Shown: one piece after another, positions 43,330-54,647 of the stretch | How the letters are laid out: every line of letters begins with the position of its first letter | Position numbering within the stretch: the first letter of the stretch is position 1 | Assembly: GCA_963662155.1 (NCBI GenBank) | Contig: OY759269.1 | Coordinates: forward strand, 6,615,855-6,679,854 | Reading direction: 5' to 3' | DNA: 64,000 nucleotides | Source of the DNA: Lamellibrachia columna | Lineage: Eukaryota; Annelida; Polychaeta; Sabellida; Siboglinidae | Program-made: the position numbers and the translations under genes | Notes under the pieces: model-generated | The model's input: only the letters and a program-made list of their open reading frames with translations | Databases searched by the model: none | What the model was told of the DNA's origin: nothing

Positions 43330-44730
43330 ACTCCAAACCCTTACTCAGTCCTTGAGTCAAGTTTATTGTTGCCTGCCATAGGGATACTTTGTTAGTGCTC
43401 TTGATGCTGAATGCAGTTTATCAACTCAACTCAAGTATCCCCACATACTCTGTGCTCCCCACAAATTATGAAGCAATCCAAAAATATCGTAACATCCACG
43501 GTGGAGGTGTTTTTATAGCACTCCGAAATGACATTATAGCAGCCCCTAAGACAAACTAAACACAACCTGTGAAATTATTTGATCAAAAATACACTTTGTG
43601 CATAAAAAAGCCATCTATCTATCTGGCATCCTACTACAGACCTCCAAATGACTACACAACATCTCTAGAAGCCTTACATGAATCTCTCTCCATCCAGATG
43701 GGGTATCTTGCAGCTATGGTATACCATAACTGCAAGATACCCCATCTGTCATTCTAGCTGGAGATCTAAACCTTCCTGACATCGACTGGGAGAATTTGTG
43801 TGCAACAAACCAACAAACAACTGTGAAACATAACAAACTAATTGAAATAGTTGGGGAATATGGACTAGTTAATATAGTTAATGAACCCAACCGATTAGAT
43901 TCCGGAAATATATTAGACCTAGTACTTACATCAAACCCATCCCTTATCTCCACCATAAACACAGTGGCTGGCATGAGCGATCATGAAGCCATTCTCAGAA
44001 AAAACAAACCACCACACAAAATATACAACTACAGATCTGCAAACTGGGAATCCCTTGAAGCGAAATGCACCCAGCTAGCTCAGCAGTACTATATTCAAAA
44101 ACCAGATGAACAACATGTAAACTCAAATTGGGACTTCTTTCATAAACACTACACTAACCTGATAGGAGAATCCATCGCTAGCCCCATGACAAAATCTAAA
44201 CAACATCTACATTGAACCACAAGAAGCATTATTAGAATAGAGAGAAAAATGGACAAAACTCATGCTAAAGCCAAAAAAAATAACATTGGGAATATTTAAG
44301 AAAATTAGCCTCCAAAGAAGTGACCAAATCCTATAACAGTTACATTAACAACATGGGAGAAAGTTTGACGACAAATCCAAAACAATTTTGGTCTTTCATC
44401 AGACAAAACAAAACAAAAAATCTTGGCATTCCAGTACTAAAAGTAAATAACGACTTGAAAACAGCCGACCATGACAAAGCAAATGCTCACAAGGACCTCT
44501 TTAAATAAGTTTTTTACAAATGAAAAACTTCCTATCCCAACAAAAGGCCCATCACCATCTCCCTCAATTCAAACCCTAGAAATCGGACTAAGCGGCATCA
44601 TAAAACAGCTTGTAGCTCTAAACTCCAACAAAGCGCCAGGGCCATCCGACATTCCTGCAAAAATACTAAAGGAAACTGCTAAAGAGATATCCCCCATAAT
44701 ACAGCACGTTTTTAGACAGATGTCAGAATA
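43330..44730 (+). mobile_element. LINE C, 3' part: endonuclease and RT start, truncated
   Basis: GGGVFIALRNDIIAAP, YLASYYRPPND, ILAGDLNLPDIDWEN, NILDLVLTSNPS and GMSDHEAIL are endonuclease motifs; NKAPGPSDIPAKILKETA is the RT finger start. The element ends at about 44727 before the RT palm. There are frame changes near 43560, 43690-43750, 44215, 44310 and 44505. The part of the endonuclease N-terminus between the ORF1 and GGGVF is missing. Confidence 0.8.
43695..43748. repeat. 54-bp near-perfect palindrome inside LINE C endonuclease
   Basis: CAGATGGGGTATCTTGCAG on the left is exactly inverted on the right as CTGCAAGATACCCCATCTG. The inner bases ATGGTATACCAT are also palindromic. Only one base pair of the 27 (43714 with 43729) does not match. 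There is no loop. It breaks the endonuclease frame just before ILAGDLN. Confidence 0.95.
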
Positions 44731-45015
44731 AAGTTGCACAACTTGTGTAAAGGAGACTTTGAAGTGAGAAGCAGTGGTATATTGAACAGTTGTAGCTATC
44801 CAATAACAGAGGTTCTGATACATTCATTCACCAACAGAATGGGTAATTTCATGGGTTGGCTGGCTGGTTGGTTGTTTTAATACATTGATGGATAACTTTT
44901 TTGAACAACTCATTGGTGAATATATTGATTATTGTAATGTTGGATTATTAAGCTATTAGGGTTTCTCATCCATTAAATTTCTTGACCAATTCATCGGAGG
45001 AGCCAGCACTCTCAG
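44731..45015. other. No feature recognised
   Basis: Short simple stretches (GGTTGGCTGGCTGGTTGGTTG near 44855). It ends at a CACTCTCAG acceptor-like site at 45015. Confidence 0.4.
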
Positions 45016-45565
45016 TTGAAGGCAAGTTGTTAGTCAACATAAGGAATACACCAGATTCTCCAACTCTTCAGATGTTTGAGAGAGGATGTGGTGTCTTTCC
45101 CCATCATCTGTCACCATGGTAACAATGCTGGAAAACTGTGGGAAGAATTCAGCTTCCCCAGATATGGTTTACATCCTTCCTGCTTATAATCCTGACTACA
45201 CGGATGATGTATCACTGAAGTTTGATCCACCTCAACATGGTAATCTGACACTATACCGCCAAGTAAAGATCATCAACCTCATTGAACAAGACTGCTCACA
45301 GCCCTGGGATATAAGGCGACCTCTGTGGAATAAACTCACCAACCTAATTTCTGATTCGGTCACTATACCGGAGGTGTCACTGCCAAACACATGTGGTACA
45401 GATTTTGCAACATGCAAGCTAGCCTGGGTTGTCACAATGTTCAAATACAGGCCGTTTGAAGGTTGCTTTGGTGAAGATGTCATTAAAGTAAGGCACATCT
45501 TGAGATGTTCCATGAATTCTTCAAAATTGTACAAACTTGTCAAAAGGTATCATTACTTGCATTAA
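45016..45565 (+). CDS. Unidentified open region
   Basis: From the CTCTCAG at 45015 one frame reads EGKLLVNIRNTPDSPTLQMF then ends. The overlapping frame at 45086-45565 reads DMVYILPAYNPDYTDDVSLK, then RQVKIINLIEQDC, WDIRRPLWNKLTNLI and CFGEDVIKVRHIL. It has 159 codons with fairly protein-like composition; the minus strand is also open at 45232-45543. No family recognised. It could be an exon, a decayed transposon protein or chance. Confidence 0.3.
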
Positions 45566-45674
45566 TGTAATGTTGACCAATCATCAATACTGGACTTTAT
45601 GTGGTCCGACTATCTGGTTACGGTTTATGCCATCCTGTCTTATGTAGTACGACTAACTGGTTACAGCCATATAT

Positions 45675-46200
45675 CTGCGTGTAGTGTCTCCAGCCATGTG
45701 TCTGTGTGTGGTGCCTCCAACCATGTGTTAGTGTGTTGTGTCTCCAGCCATGTATCTATGTGTGGTGACTCCAGCCATCAGTCTGTGTGAATTGCCTCCA
45801 GCCTTATATGTGTCTGTGTGTTGTGCCTCCAACCATGTGTTGGTGTGTGGTGTTTCCAACCATGTTTCTGTGTGTGATGCCTCCTGCCATCTGTCAGTGT
45901 GTGGTGTCTCCAGCCATCTGTCAGTGTGTGGTGTCTCCAGCCACCTGTCTGTGTGTGGTGTTTCCAACCATGTGTCTGTGTGTGATGCCTCCTGCCATCT
46001 GTCAGTGTGTGGTGTCTCCAGCCATCTGTCAGTGTGTGGTGTCTCCAGCCATCTGTCTGTGTGTGGTGTCTCCAGCCACCTGTCTGTGTGTGGTGTCTCC
46101 AGCCATCTGTCTGTGTGTGGTGTCTCCAACCATGTGTCTGTGTGTGGTTTTTCAACCATGTGTCTGTGCAATGTGTGGTGTCTCCTGCCATGTGTCTATG
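45675..46200. repeat. 27-bp minisatellite
   Basis: Roughly 19 units of 27 bases, consensus CCATCTGTCAGTGTGTGGTG plus TCTCCAG, with variants. The period is nine codons, so several frames on both strands stay open and give 9-residue periodic peptides (CVVSPAIC-like on plus, WRHHTQTDG-like on minus). These are consequences of the repeat. Confidence 0.95.
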
Positions 46201-47257
46201 TGAAGTGGCTTACAGAAGATATAATCATTCCTATGACTGATGAGCCCTCCCCATGTCATGTGACCAGTGCAAGTGGCAGTAGTAGTGACGTCCACGATAG
46301 ATCTAAAATGTTTATTGCTTTCAAATTGTAATGAAATGTAGGGAATAAATCAATATACGTTTTGTGGTTAGCTCTAGATTTTAATTAGATTTTATGGTGT
46401 GGCATTACCAGGTAGGCGTACATGATTAGCCCAAGATTGGGCTGTTTGGAGAATAACTGCTTGAGACTGCCAAGAGTCTAATAGTATACCAGGATTTTTT
46501 ATGGCAATCGATAATTGCCCAATCGATGCATTAAGGGAAAATATGTCATCAGCTGATTATATTAGGATGATTTACCCCCAACTCTATCCTTGACTTTGGC
46601 AATAAATTGGGAATGTATAATGTAGATATACTACTAGGCCTAGAAGTATATTTTTGGCATAGATCGAAAATGCCACAGTATCTGTCAAATATCAGAATAA
46701 CTGGGCAACAATTCAATTGCGAATTTTTGCTACCCACTATTAAAAAAATTACACAATATTTTATCTACAGTCGCAGGCGGAAAGGGCAGGGAAATTAACA
46801 TGGGCGAGATGACCCAAAATCTACAATTTTCAAGCTAACTGTTAAACATTTTCACACCTTATGGCATGCAATTTTAGGGAGGGAGCTCGAGCCAGGTGAT
46901 ACCATCAGTATATCATAATTTTATGGTTTTGTGAATGCCCTGTAGCAACTGTGGTAGATGTATACCACCTGCAGACCAAAAACCAGACAAGTCTATTAAA
47001 AATAAGACAGTGCCTGATATATGAAGCTAAAATGTGAATGAAAACATCATTAATATTTGTAAAGAATTGTGTCTGGAATGTCTGTCTTTACCAGCATAAT
47101 TATTAGTACTTTTATATACCATACAAGAAAATAGATCACAATTGTATTTCTCTCAGCATTATTACCACTTTATCTTTGGTGTGTAGTCTGTATGTCAGCA
47201 AACATACACAATTATTATGAACTTTGTTTTTTCATAAATGATTATTCTACATTCCAG
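46201..47257. other. Mostly non-coding; one weak exon candidate
   Basis: After GGCTTACAG near 46213 there are about 35 open codons (EDIIIPMTDEPSPCHVTSAS, SSSDVHDRSKM) ending at a stop at 46329. They might be a terminal exon, but nothing confirms it. The remainder is AT-rich. Confidence 0.3.
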
Positions 47258-47763
47258 AGATTCAGACAGACATGGTGGTGACATGTGACACAGGAACACA
47301 GTACAGCTTGGATGATATCTCTGTCGACATTCAACATTCCATACTCCTAATAAATCCTCAAAATATTGCAATATATAATATTTGTAGTGTTTTATTTTCA
47401 GGTTCTAAGGCTGCAGTAATATTGCAGGAGGAACTGTTACACAAGAATGTGCTGCAAGATGTCAAGAAACTCCCCAGACCAGGGTTAGAGTTAGGGTTTT
47501 TGCAGTCTTGTCAATCATTTTGCGACCAAACACACCAGCTTTGACAAAGCCTATATATGGTGACATTTTATGCTCTTCCAAAGTTATATTTAATAATTTA
47601 TATTCGACAAAAAAAATTTCCATTTGTTTTAGAAGTACAATTTTATTGTGAACATGTTAAAGTACACGAAAATACTAATATTATGAAATGTATCTTTCTA
47701 TAGGATACGTTGCTAACATCTTCGACCATATTCTGAAAGGATACAGAGATGGGCCCAAATGAC
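47258..47763 (+). CDS. Exon-like pieces of an unidentified gene
   Basis: After ATTCCAG at 47257: IQTDMVVTCDTGTQYSLDDI, open through an internal TTTTCAG at 47401 into SKAAVILQEELLHKN and LQDVKKLPRPG. A further piece after TCTATAG at 47703 reads YVANIFDHILKGYRDGPK and then stops, like a protein C-terminus. Splice phases between the pieces do not fit simply, so the exon borders are uncertain. It may belong to the unknown gene at 35.3-36.1 kb. Confidence 0.35.
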
Positions 47764-48118
47764 CACTGGTAGTGCTATCCTAGCTAATGATGGAGATGGC
47801 TCAGTTTCAGGCACGTTTCACACTTATACTGCATGCACACAATACTTGGTGGGAGAAGCGCGTGTCACCTTCTCGTGGTTCCTACTGTGGATCACGACAG
47901 CAAACTGCTGTCGTGTGAACTAAGAACAGCGCATACTGACACTATTTTGTCAACTGTGGATATTGTGTTTGTTTTATAGTGGCTTGGTGCTCAGTGAAGT
48001 CATCGGTTGCTGACCCGAGACGGTAGGTACACGGTTTTGTGTCAAAAGGGAAATGTGGTTGATACCAACTAAATATTCGACTGCCACATCATTCAGCTTG
48101 ACGTCTCAAATGATGGTG
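47764..48118. other. No feature recognised
   Basis: Spacer between the exon-like pieces and the 3' end of LINE B copy 2. Confidence 0.4.
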
Positions 48119-50600
48119 ATATTATTATTATTATTATCATCTTTATTTGGACTCAAGATCCACAAACATGTACATATTAAACAAATTGTAAGTTAGAAAT
48201 AGCAGCTAGAAAACAAATTATATTGTGCTGAGATATGAAATCACAGCATTACATTCTTCCTTATTAAAGACAGTGTCATTGTTACAATCTTTCATTTCAA
48301 CCAATTCACAAATCATGTTTGCATTGTCATAGTATGTAGCATTGACATTGCTATTCCACATTTCTTTACATTTATGTTTAATAGCACTCATAGGCATATA
48401 CAACAGTTCATGGTGGGTCATGTTATATTTGGACATAATGTGTCTTACATTCTGGCCCATAGTTGACCTATAAACAAATGTCATTGTATTTGCAATATAA
48501 TTAACAATCATGTTATCTGACAAGGCTACTGTTCTGTAAAACTTCATAAACCTAAAGACCAAAGCCACATCTAAAGGTACACATTCAGCAATTAAAGGTA
48601 CTAAATCTCTGTGGGAAGCATATGGTAGCTTCCATACTTTATGCAATGCATTACGCCACTGTGTGCACATCTTGTTAACACTGTCATGCCACAGTGGCCA
48701 TAATTGAGATCCGTACAATGCACAACAATACTGATGAAATAATTTGTTTTTGACAACAGTTTGAAGTGAACCAAACTCAGACATAAATCTATTTATATTA
48801 CAGTTAAATTTCTTGATACCATCAAACACCATTTCATACTTATCGGTTGTGCTAAGTACATTTCCAAGATGTATAGTTTTCTCACATGTAGAAACATCTG
48901 TACCATTGATTTCACAATGCGGATCAGCATCCTTCTTGTTGTACACCAATAATTTGCTTTTTGACCCATTAAATAACACATCATGTAGTTTGGCATATTT
49001 CTCACAAACCTCAATAATTTTTCGCAACCCAGAACTAGTAGGACATAGTAATATAATATCATCTGCATATCCTGCAGCTCCACAGAAATGTTGCCCAATA
49101 TAACAGCCAATACCAAGGTCTTTTAATTCTTCCAACAGCCCATCCATGTACACTCCAAATAGAAGTGGAGACATAACACCTCCTTGGCGAACCCCATTCT
49201 TCACATTGAATTGGTTTGATATTACGTCATTCCATCTAACTTGTAATTTCTGGTGTGTGTACATGTGAAGTAAAAGTCTTACAACTAATGGGCACATACC
49301 CTTATCAATTAATTTTTTAAACAACATACAATAATTTACTCTATCGAATGCTTTAGAAGCATCAAGTAATAAAACATGTACAGTACTACCATTATTTACA
49401 TAATATGAAATAGTTTCTGTTACCATAAAAGTACACATTGTTGTAGATAAGCCATCTTTAAACCCAAATTGTAAATCAGACGTGTCAAAAACTCCAGTTT
49501 GTTGTTTGATAATAATGGCATCATAAAGTTTACCAATGATGCTGCCTAAGGTCAACGCTCTATAGTTATCAGAGCTATGATGCGCCTTTCTTTTATCTTT
49601 CTGAAGTGGCACCATAGTACCTATCAGTAACTCACTTGGGGATACACCATGAATAAGCATGCCATTGTAGAGCAAGGTTAATGCTTTAAACAGTTTTTCA
49701 GTACCATATATAATATGGTTAGAAAATATGCCATTTTCTTCTTTTTTACCATGTTTCATGCAATTTACACATTTCTTGAGATCATCAACATTAATACCAT
49801 GCTGCTGATGGCAGATGTGACCATCATTATCATAATTTTCATGCATACACATATTACTAACAAGATTGTCAACTCTACTTTTTAATAAGTGCATGAGATC
49901 TTCGTCAAATCCAACAGAATTGTACAATTGTTCAAACTTTGAGGAAAATAAATCAGCAATATCTTCTGACCCTATATGACCATCAATAACATTAGGCAGA
50001 AAATGACAAGATTTTTTTAAACTATGCACCTCTTTCCATAAGTTACGATCATTACCTTCACTAATAGCTTCAGCCATTCTATTACTTTTTATCCTTGTTT
50101 CTTCCTTTATTACATATCTCACAGCGTAGTGATACCTGGATCGAGTACGCCTCATGATATCGGCTACTTCACCATTATGTGGCCTACCACATTGCACCCA
50201 AATATCATGCCAGAACAAGGAAGTATCATGTTGAGCCTGTACATGTTCGTTCCAACCAGGTATCACCTTGCTGCTCCCTTTCTTGGCACCCGTCTTTGGC
50301 AAACACATATCTGAGGCAACAATGCAACTATTTACAACCAGTATTATACAAATCAGAGAAAAAACCTGTGTGCCTTTTACATTGGTAATCAACACAACTA
50401 ACAGCATCATGGAACCTGATTGTTATGAAGGAAACATATTTGGTTCGGTTGCATTATTGACGTTTGCAGTCCGACCCATATTTGCTGTTGTGACCGATGA
50501 TGTGCAGCAGGAACATTGTCATGTCTTCGGAATGGTCTACAACTGAGCCTCCTTTGCTGTCTCTGGTATTTCAAGAGGTACTTCTTTGACAGCCTAGACA
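48119..50600 (-). mobile_element. LINE family B, copy 2
   Basis: The minus-strand 3' end reads AAATAAAGATGATAATAATA with a (TAA)n tail (plus strand 48119-48137), preceded by the RT frame. Upstream of 50340 the reading frame shifts. HDAVSCVDYQCKRH and WVGLQTSIMQPNQ in other frames look like the region just before the RT, so the element reaches at least 50500-50600, with little or no endonuclease left. Confidence 0.75.
48218..50410 (-). CDS. Family B reverse transcriptase, about 700 clean codons
   Basis: From CLPKTGAKKGSSKVIPGWNE (about residue 37) the text is LINE-like: linker, SSDNYRALTLGSIIGKLYD (fingers), HVLLLDASKAFDRVNYCMLF (motif A), NGVRQGGVMSPLLFGVYMD (motif B), GYADDIILLCPTSSG (motif C), TIHLGNVLSTTDKY, then a long C-terminal part to AVISYLST. 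The first 36 residues (MMLLVVLITNVKG...) are hydrophobic only because of a frameshift near 50320; the true upstream text lies in another frame. All RT motifs are intact, which suggests recent insertion. Confidence 0.8.
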   Translation of the reverse strand: MMLLVVLITNVKGTQVFSLICIILVVNSCIVASDMCLPKTGAKKGSSKVIPGWNEHVQAQHDTSLFWHDIWVQCGRPHNGEVADIMRRTRSRYHYAVRYVIKEETRIKSNRMAEAISEGNDRNLWKEVHSLKKSCHFLPNVIDGHIGSEDIADLFSSKFEQLYNSVGFDEDLMHLLKSRVDNLVSNMCMHENYDNDGHICHQQHGINVDDLKKCVNCMKHGKKEENGIFSNHIIYGTEKLFKALTLLYNGMLIHGVSPSELLIGTMVPLQKDKRKAHHSSDNYRALTLGSIIGKLYDAIIIKQQTGVFDTSDLQFGFKDGLSTTMCTFMVTETISYYVNNGSTVHVLLLDASKAFDRVNYCMLFKKLIDKGMCPLVVRLLLHMYTHQKLQVRWNDVISNQFNVKNGVRQGGVMSPLLFGVYMDGLLEELKDLGIGCYIGQHFCGAAGYADDIILLCPTSSGLRKIIEVCEKYAKLHDVLFNGSKSKLLVYNKKDADPHCEINGTDVSTCEKTIHLGNVLSTTDKYEMVFDGIKKFNCNINRFMSEFGSLQTVVKNKLFHQYCCALYGSQLWPLWHDSVNKMCTQWRNALHKVWKLPYASHRDLVPLIAECVPLDVALVFRFMKFYRTVALSDNMIVNYIANTMTFVYRSTMGQNVRHIMSKYNMTHHELLYMPMSAIKHKCKEMWNSNVNATYYDNANMICELVEMKDCNNDTVFNKEECNAVISYLSTI

Positions 50601-52433
50601 ATGTTGGTTAGTGCAACAAGGTAATGAACATAACAAGTTACACGCTTCCTCTCATTGTTATCTCATTTTTTCTCCAGTGGGATAGTAGTTTTGTATGTTA
50701 GTATGCTGAATCAAACCCATAAGAGTGTAGAACATTATATTACATAACATAGTAGCTGTCACACCATCATGGAACCACTACCTGAATAAATGAATTCACA
50801 TGGACAGTACATGTTCTCGCATTTTATATTGCATATGTCCAAATTTGCTTCTTTCATAATTGTATACCTTGTACAGATATACATTGGGCTTTTAGAGTCA
50901 TTCTTGCAAATACCTGTCTTAAGTTTTCACGTGTTGTGTCATAAACTTTTGAATAACAACAGCAGATTATTTGGTAAAAACTTTTTGTTTGTTTCACACA
51001 TTATATTAGGAGTTTTTAGTTTTACAAAATCAGATAGCTTTAATATATGCAATTCACATTATAATCCATTTTGTATAATGGCAATAGTATACATTGCTGA
51101 CAATCCTTGCTAACTGCTTTTGTAGCAATTAAAATTATTATATTCCTTGCTTCTTTGCTTCCACATCTGAGCTAGCTCAGTTTCATTATTACAAACACCC
51201 TGGTCCGCGAGGATGGGCGGTCCTAGTAGCGCAATGATCAATTCGAATTGCTTGACCCTTAACAGCGTGGGAAGGTGGACACGTCGTCATATAAAATCTG
51301 CCTAATATTTTGTCAATGTTCAGCAGATAATTGTTCTTGTTATAATCAAGAATCTGGTTACCTATCTTGTTATAACAAGAAACTAGTTATCCCACAAAAC
51401 ATGTTTTGCGGTTTGCACCATATCCTTTCTACCGTCCGTAGAGATCGTTTCCACTCCAGTTGCGTCATCAACACACAACCAAACACATCCTAGTAGTAGC
51501 AAACTTGAAGCATTTAAGGGTGTGCAGGTTGGGTTAAAATGCTAGATGTTTACCATATCATTTTTAAATTCGAAGTTAATAAAGACAGTGTGATAATTCA
51601 ACGTGATGACTAGTTGATTTCTTATATGAGATTAATTACGGTTCCGAGTGTGCCTTCATAGTTGCCTTCAATCAAACTTGCTGCGTTCTTTTGTAATCGT
51701 CTTATCTTGTTTATGTGTAATATGTATAGGTTCCCAGAAGACTGATACGTATAAGACATTGGGAATTATCAGATATCAATATACTGTTACCTTAACTGTT
51801 TCAGAACAATTGAACATATTTCGTCCCGTGTTTAAATAAACCGCAACGTCATACATAATGAAAGATTTATTAATTTGTCAATTCTTTCCAGAGTATTATA
51901 AAGAGCTGTCCCCGATAGAAATTTGAACGACTAGAATTGCATTCATCTGGTGCCCTAGTTTTTGGGAAACATAACACCCTTTTTCAGGGTTTGGATCTAG
52001 TATTCAGGAACAAATGAATTGACGGAATGTGGAATGTGTGGTGGACCTGTGGACATGACGTCACTGATCACGTGGATCGCCATATACGGGACCGTGTGTC
52101 AGAGAGAATACGTGCCAGGCCTGTTCTAATGTGATTACTTTGAAATTGACAGACCTAGAGGAAGATCTAGATTACGACGTATTAACAACATCAGCGGCCA
52201 CAGGGAGGAAAATAACACCAGTCTTAAATATTGGATTAAGAACGGAACGATACAAGAAACGCAGCAATGCAGCGTTAATGAATCGGACAAAGCGTTGACG
52301 TCGGATAAAGAAGAAGATGGCGACGACGCCGAAAGGACCTCCAACGTTGGCAGTTATCGAAGTTGGCAGTTATGTCGAATGAAACTCCACCTTACCATAG
52401 ATGTGTTCGCGTTTGTTATAAATATCTGCTAAT
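50601..52433. other. No gene recognised
   Basis: A 107-codon plus-strand frame at 50790-51113 is hydrophobic (FIIVYLVQIYIGLLESFL) without known motifs. 52150-52380 has an open stretch (RPRGRSRLRR, DKEEDGDDAERTSN) that may be 5' flank of the next LINE. Confidence 0.4.
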
Positions 52434-54265
52434 ATGAAGGCCTTCAACTTTGCATCCCTTCCCCAAAAGATCAGTGGTAAAGATCAGCAGGTGGAAGAAC
52501 TGGTGGCGACGTATAACAACAACTTAACGATGTGTCTCGATAAACACGCTCCGTGGCGCAGTGTATGCACTCGAAACAACATTCCCCACCCGTGGTACGA
52601 TGCGGATATAGCAGATGCCCGCGAAAGAAGACGCAAAATAGACAATCTGTGGAGTTGGACCAAGCTAGAGGTACATCGTCAGTTGTATGTTAATTCACGT
52701 GATGAGTGTTATGCCTTGATAATTCAAAGAAAAATTGGATATTTCCAAGAACGTTTATAAATCGCTGACAACAAAAGTATGTTTCGCATTCTGCGATCGC
52801 TTGAAGTCCATCAAATGCAACTTCCCGAATTCAATTCAACGAAGGAAAGTTGTGATGCATTTTCACGTTACTTCCAAGAGAAGATTGAGAAGCTGCTTAA
52901 TAGTTTGCATTGCCACACTGCCGTAGATCACTCAGTGGACGAGACGCCTTGTTTTAGTGACTCTCTCGAAGTGTTCGAGCCTACTAATACAGCCGAGATA
53001 GCGTCTATTCTCGCCAACACAGATAAGACGTACGCGCTTGATCCCCTACCCACTAAACAACTGAAGGTTAACATAGACTCTATTGCGCCTATCGTCACAT
53101 GCATTACAAACGCCTCTCTAGTGAATGCAGTTATGCCTGCGCTGCTTAAGCAGGCAATTGTTCGGCTATTGCTAAAGAAACCATCACTCGATAAGGACAC
53201 ACTGAACAACTACCGTCCAGTTAGCAACCTAAGTCATCTATCCAAAGTCATCGAGAAAGTTATTGCCCGAAGGATCATCTGTCATATTTCCGATCAGCGA
53301 ATGCAGGATTGTTTCCAATCAGCATACCGGAAAAATCATTAAAATGAAACCGCATTGTTATGTGTTACAAATGCCATGAAAGTCGCGATGGATAACAGAC
53401 AAGGTACAGCACTTGTGCTCATCGACTTTAGTGCCGCCTTTGATACAATCAACCACAAGATAATGATTCAGCGGCTACGCTTGCGCTCTGGTATTGTGGG
53501 CAAGGCGCTTGGCTGGTTGCAATCTTATCTGCAGAATCGGACTCGGCGAGTAGTCATTCGTGATGCGTCATCGAACGCAACATGTTTGACATCGGGTGTC
53601 CCGCAGGGTTCGGTGCTTGGACCATTGCTATTCTCGCTGTACGTCCAACCCATCGGCGATATAATCAGAGCGCATGGACTTTCGTTTCATCATTACGCGG
53701 ATGATCTGCAATTGTACTGTCACTTTGACCTAACCGCGACAGCTTTGGCTACTACGCTGCGACGTATGGAAGACTGTTTGGATGTTGTGAAACAGTGGAC
53801 TGCCTGTGCATGAATGACAATAAAACGGAATATCTCCCTGTGGTACCCAGGGCTGCATCTGCGCTCGTTGGCAGCAGTGTAATACGCGTAGGTGATGTCA
53901 CAATTTTTGCGTCACGATCTGTTCGTAACCTTGGTGTCGTCATGGATCGACACCTTGATCTTAAGAAGCAAGTGTCAAGCATCGTCAGTGTGTGTTCGTT
54001 CCATCTCCGCCGCTTTAACCGGATGAGCCGTTATCTTCCAATGACAACAAAGGAACGTGTCTTCAATGCCATTTTTACGTCACGGCTTGATTACTGCAAT
54101 TCTCTTCTATATGGTACTTGTGTTAACAACATTGCTCGCCTGCAGAGGATGCACAATACGGCTGCGAGTTTAATCTTACGCCGGCCACGAAGCGATAGCG
54201 CCACGCCTCTTTTGTGCAGTCTTCACTGGCTCCCTGTAGCGCGCAGAATCGAGTTTAAGTTTAAA
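52434..54265 (+). mobile_element. CR1/L2-group LINE fragment, 5' and 3' truncated
   Basis: Begins in the linker (KAFNFASLPQKISGKDQQ, LDKHAPWRSVCTRNNIPHPW), with RT motifs in three frame pieces: NNYRPVSNLSHLSKVIEKVI (fingers, 52779-53342), LIDFSAAFDTINHKIM (motif A), TSGVPQGSVLGPLLFSLYVQ (motif B) and HHYADDLQLYCH (motif C; 53355-53813), then VRNLGVVMDRHL and SLHWLPVARRIEFK. Breaks occur at 52760, 53341 and 53813. Similarity stops after FKFKV near 54265, without the usual C-terminal 100 residues. Confidence 0.85.
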
Positions 54266-54647
54266 GTCACAAAATTGCCTAAGAAAGTCACAGAGAAATA
54301 TTGTAACAACATTGTGTTATTCAAATACCATATATTAAATACAAAGGTACATTCTTGCACATTTTCACTGATACTTGAGCACAATAAAATTTTATTATTA
54401 AAAAAATAATTATATTTTGACACAATATTAAATGATAATATTTATTGATTTAATAAACATATCACTGGAGCCGTCTACCCACTCTGGTTTAGACATGGCA
54501 TTTAGCTGGCTTAGACAAGTGGTTGAGTCAGCTTTGAAATTGGCGTCTCAAGTGTCACTAACAAAAAAGTAAAGGTGACCAAACACTTTGGTGATCTGTA
54601 ATCGTGTTTATTTATTGTTTGTTTTAGTATTTCAACTTGTATTATAA
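54266..54647. other. Spacer between two LINE fragments
   Basis: AT-rich, no motif. Confidence 0.4.

Noticed and set aside
45728..46331. Cys-rich and His-rich periodic proteins of 130-200 residues
   Set aside because: Produced by the 27-bp minisatellite, open in several frames on both strands.
50290..50410. Signal-peptide-like hydrophobic start of the long minus-strand frame
   Set aside because: It is out-of-frame LINE sequence; the expected text (HDAVSCVDYQCK) is in another frame, showing a frameshift near 50320.
50790..51113. 107-codon hydrophobic frame as a membrane protein
   Set aside because: No start context, splice sites or family motif; composition fits AT-rich DNA with T-rich codons.
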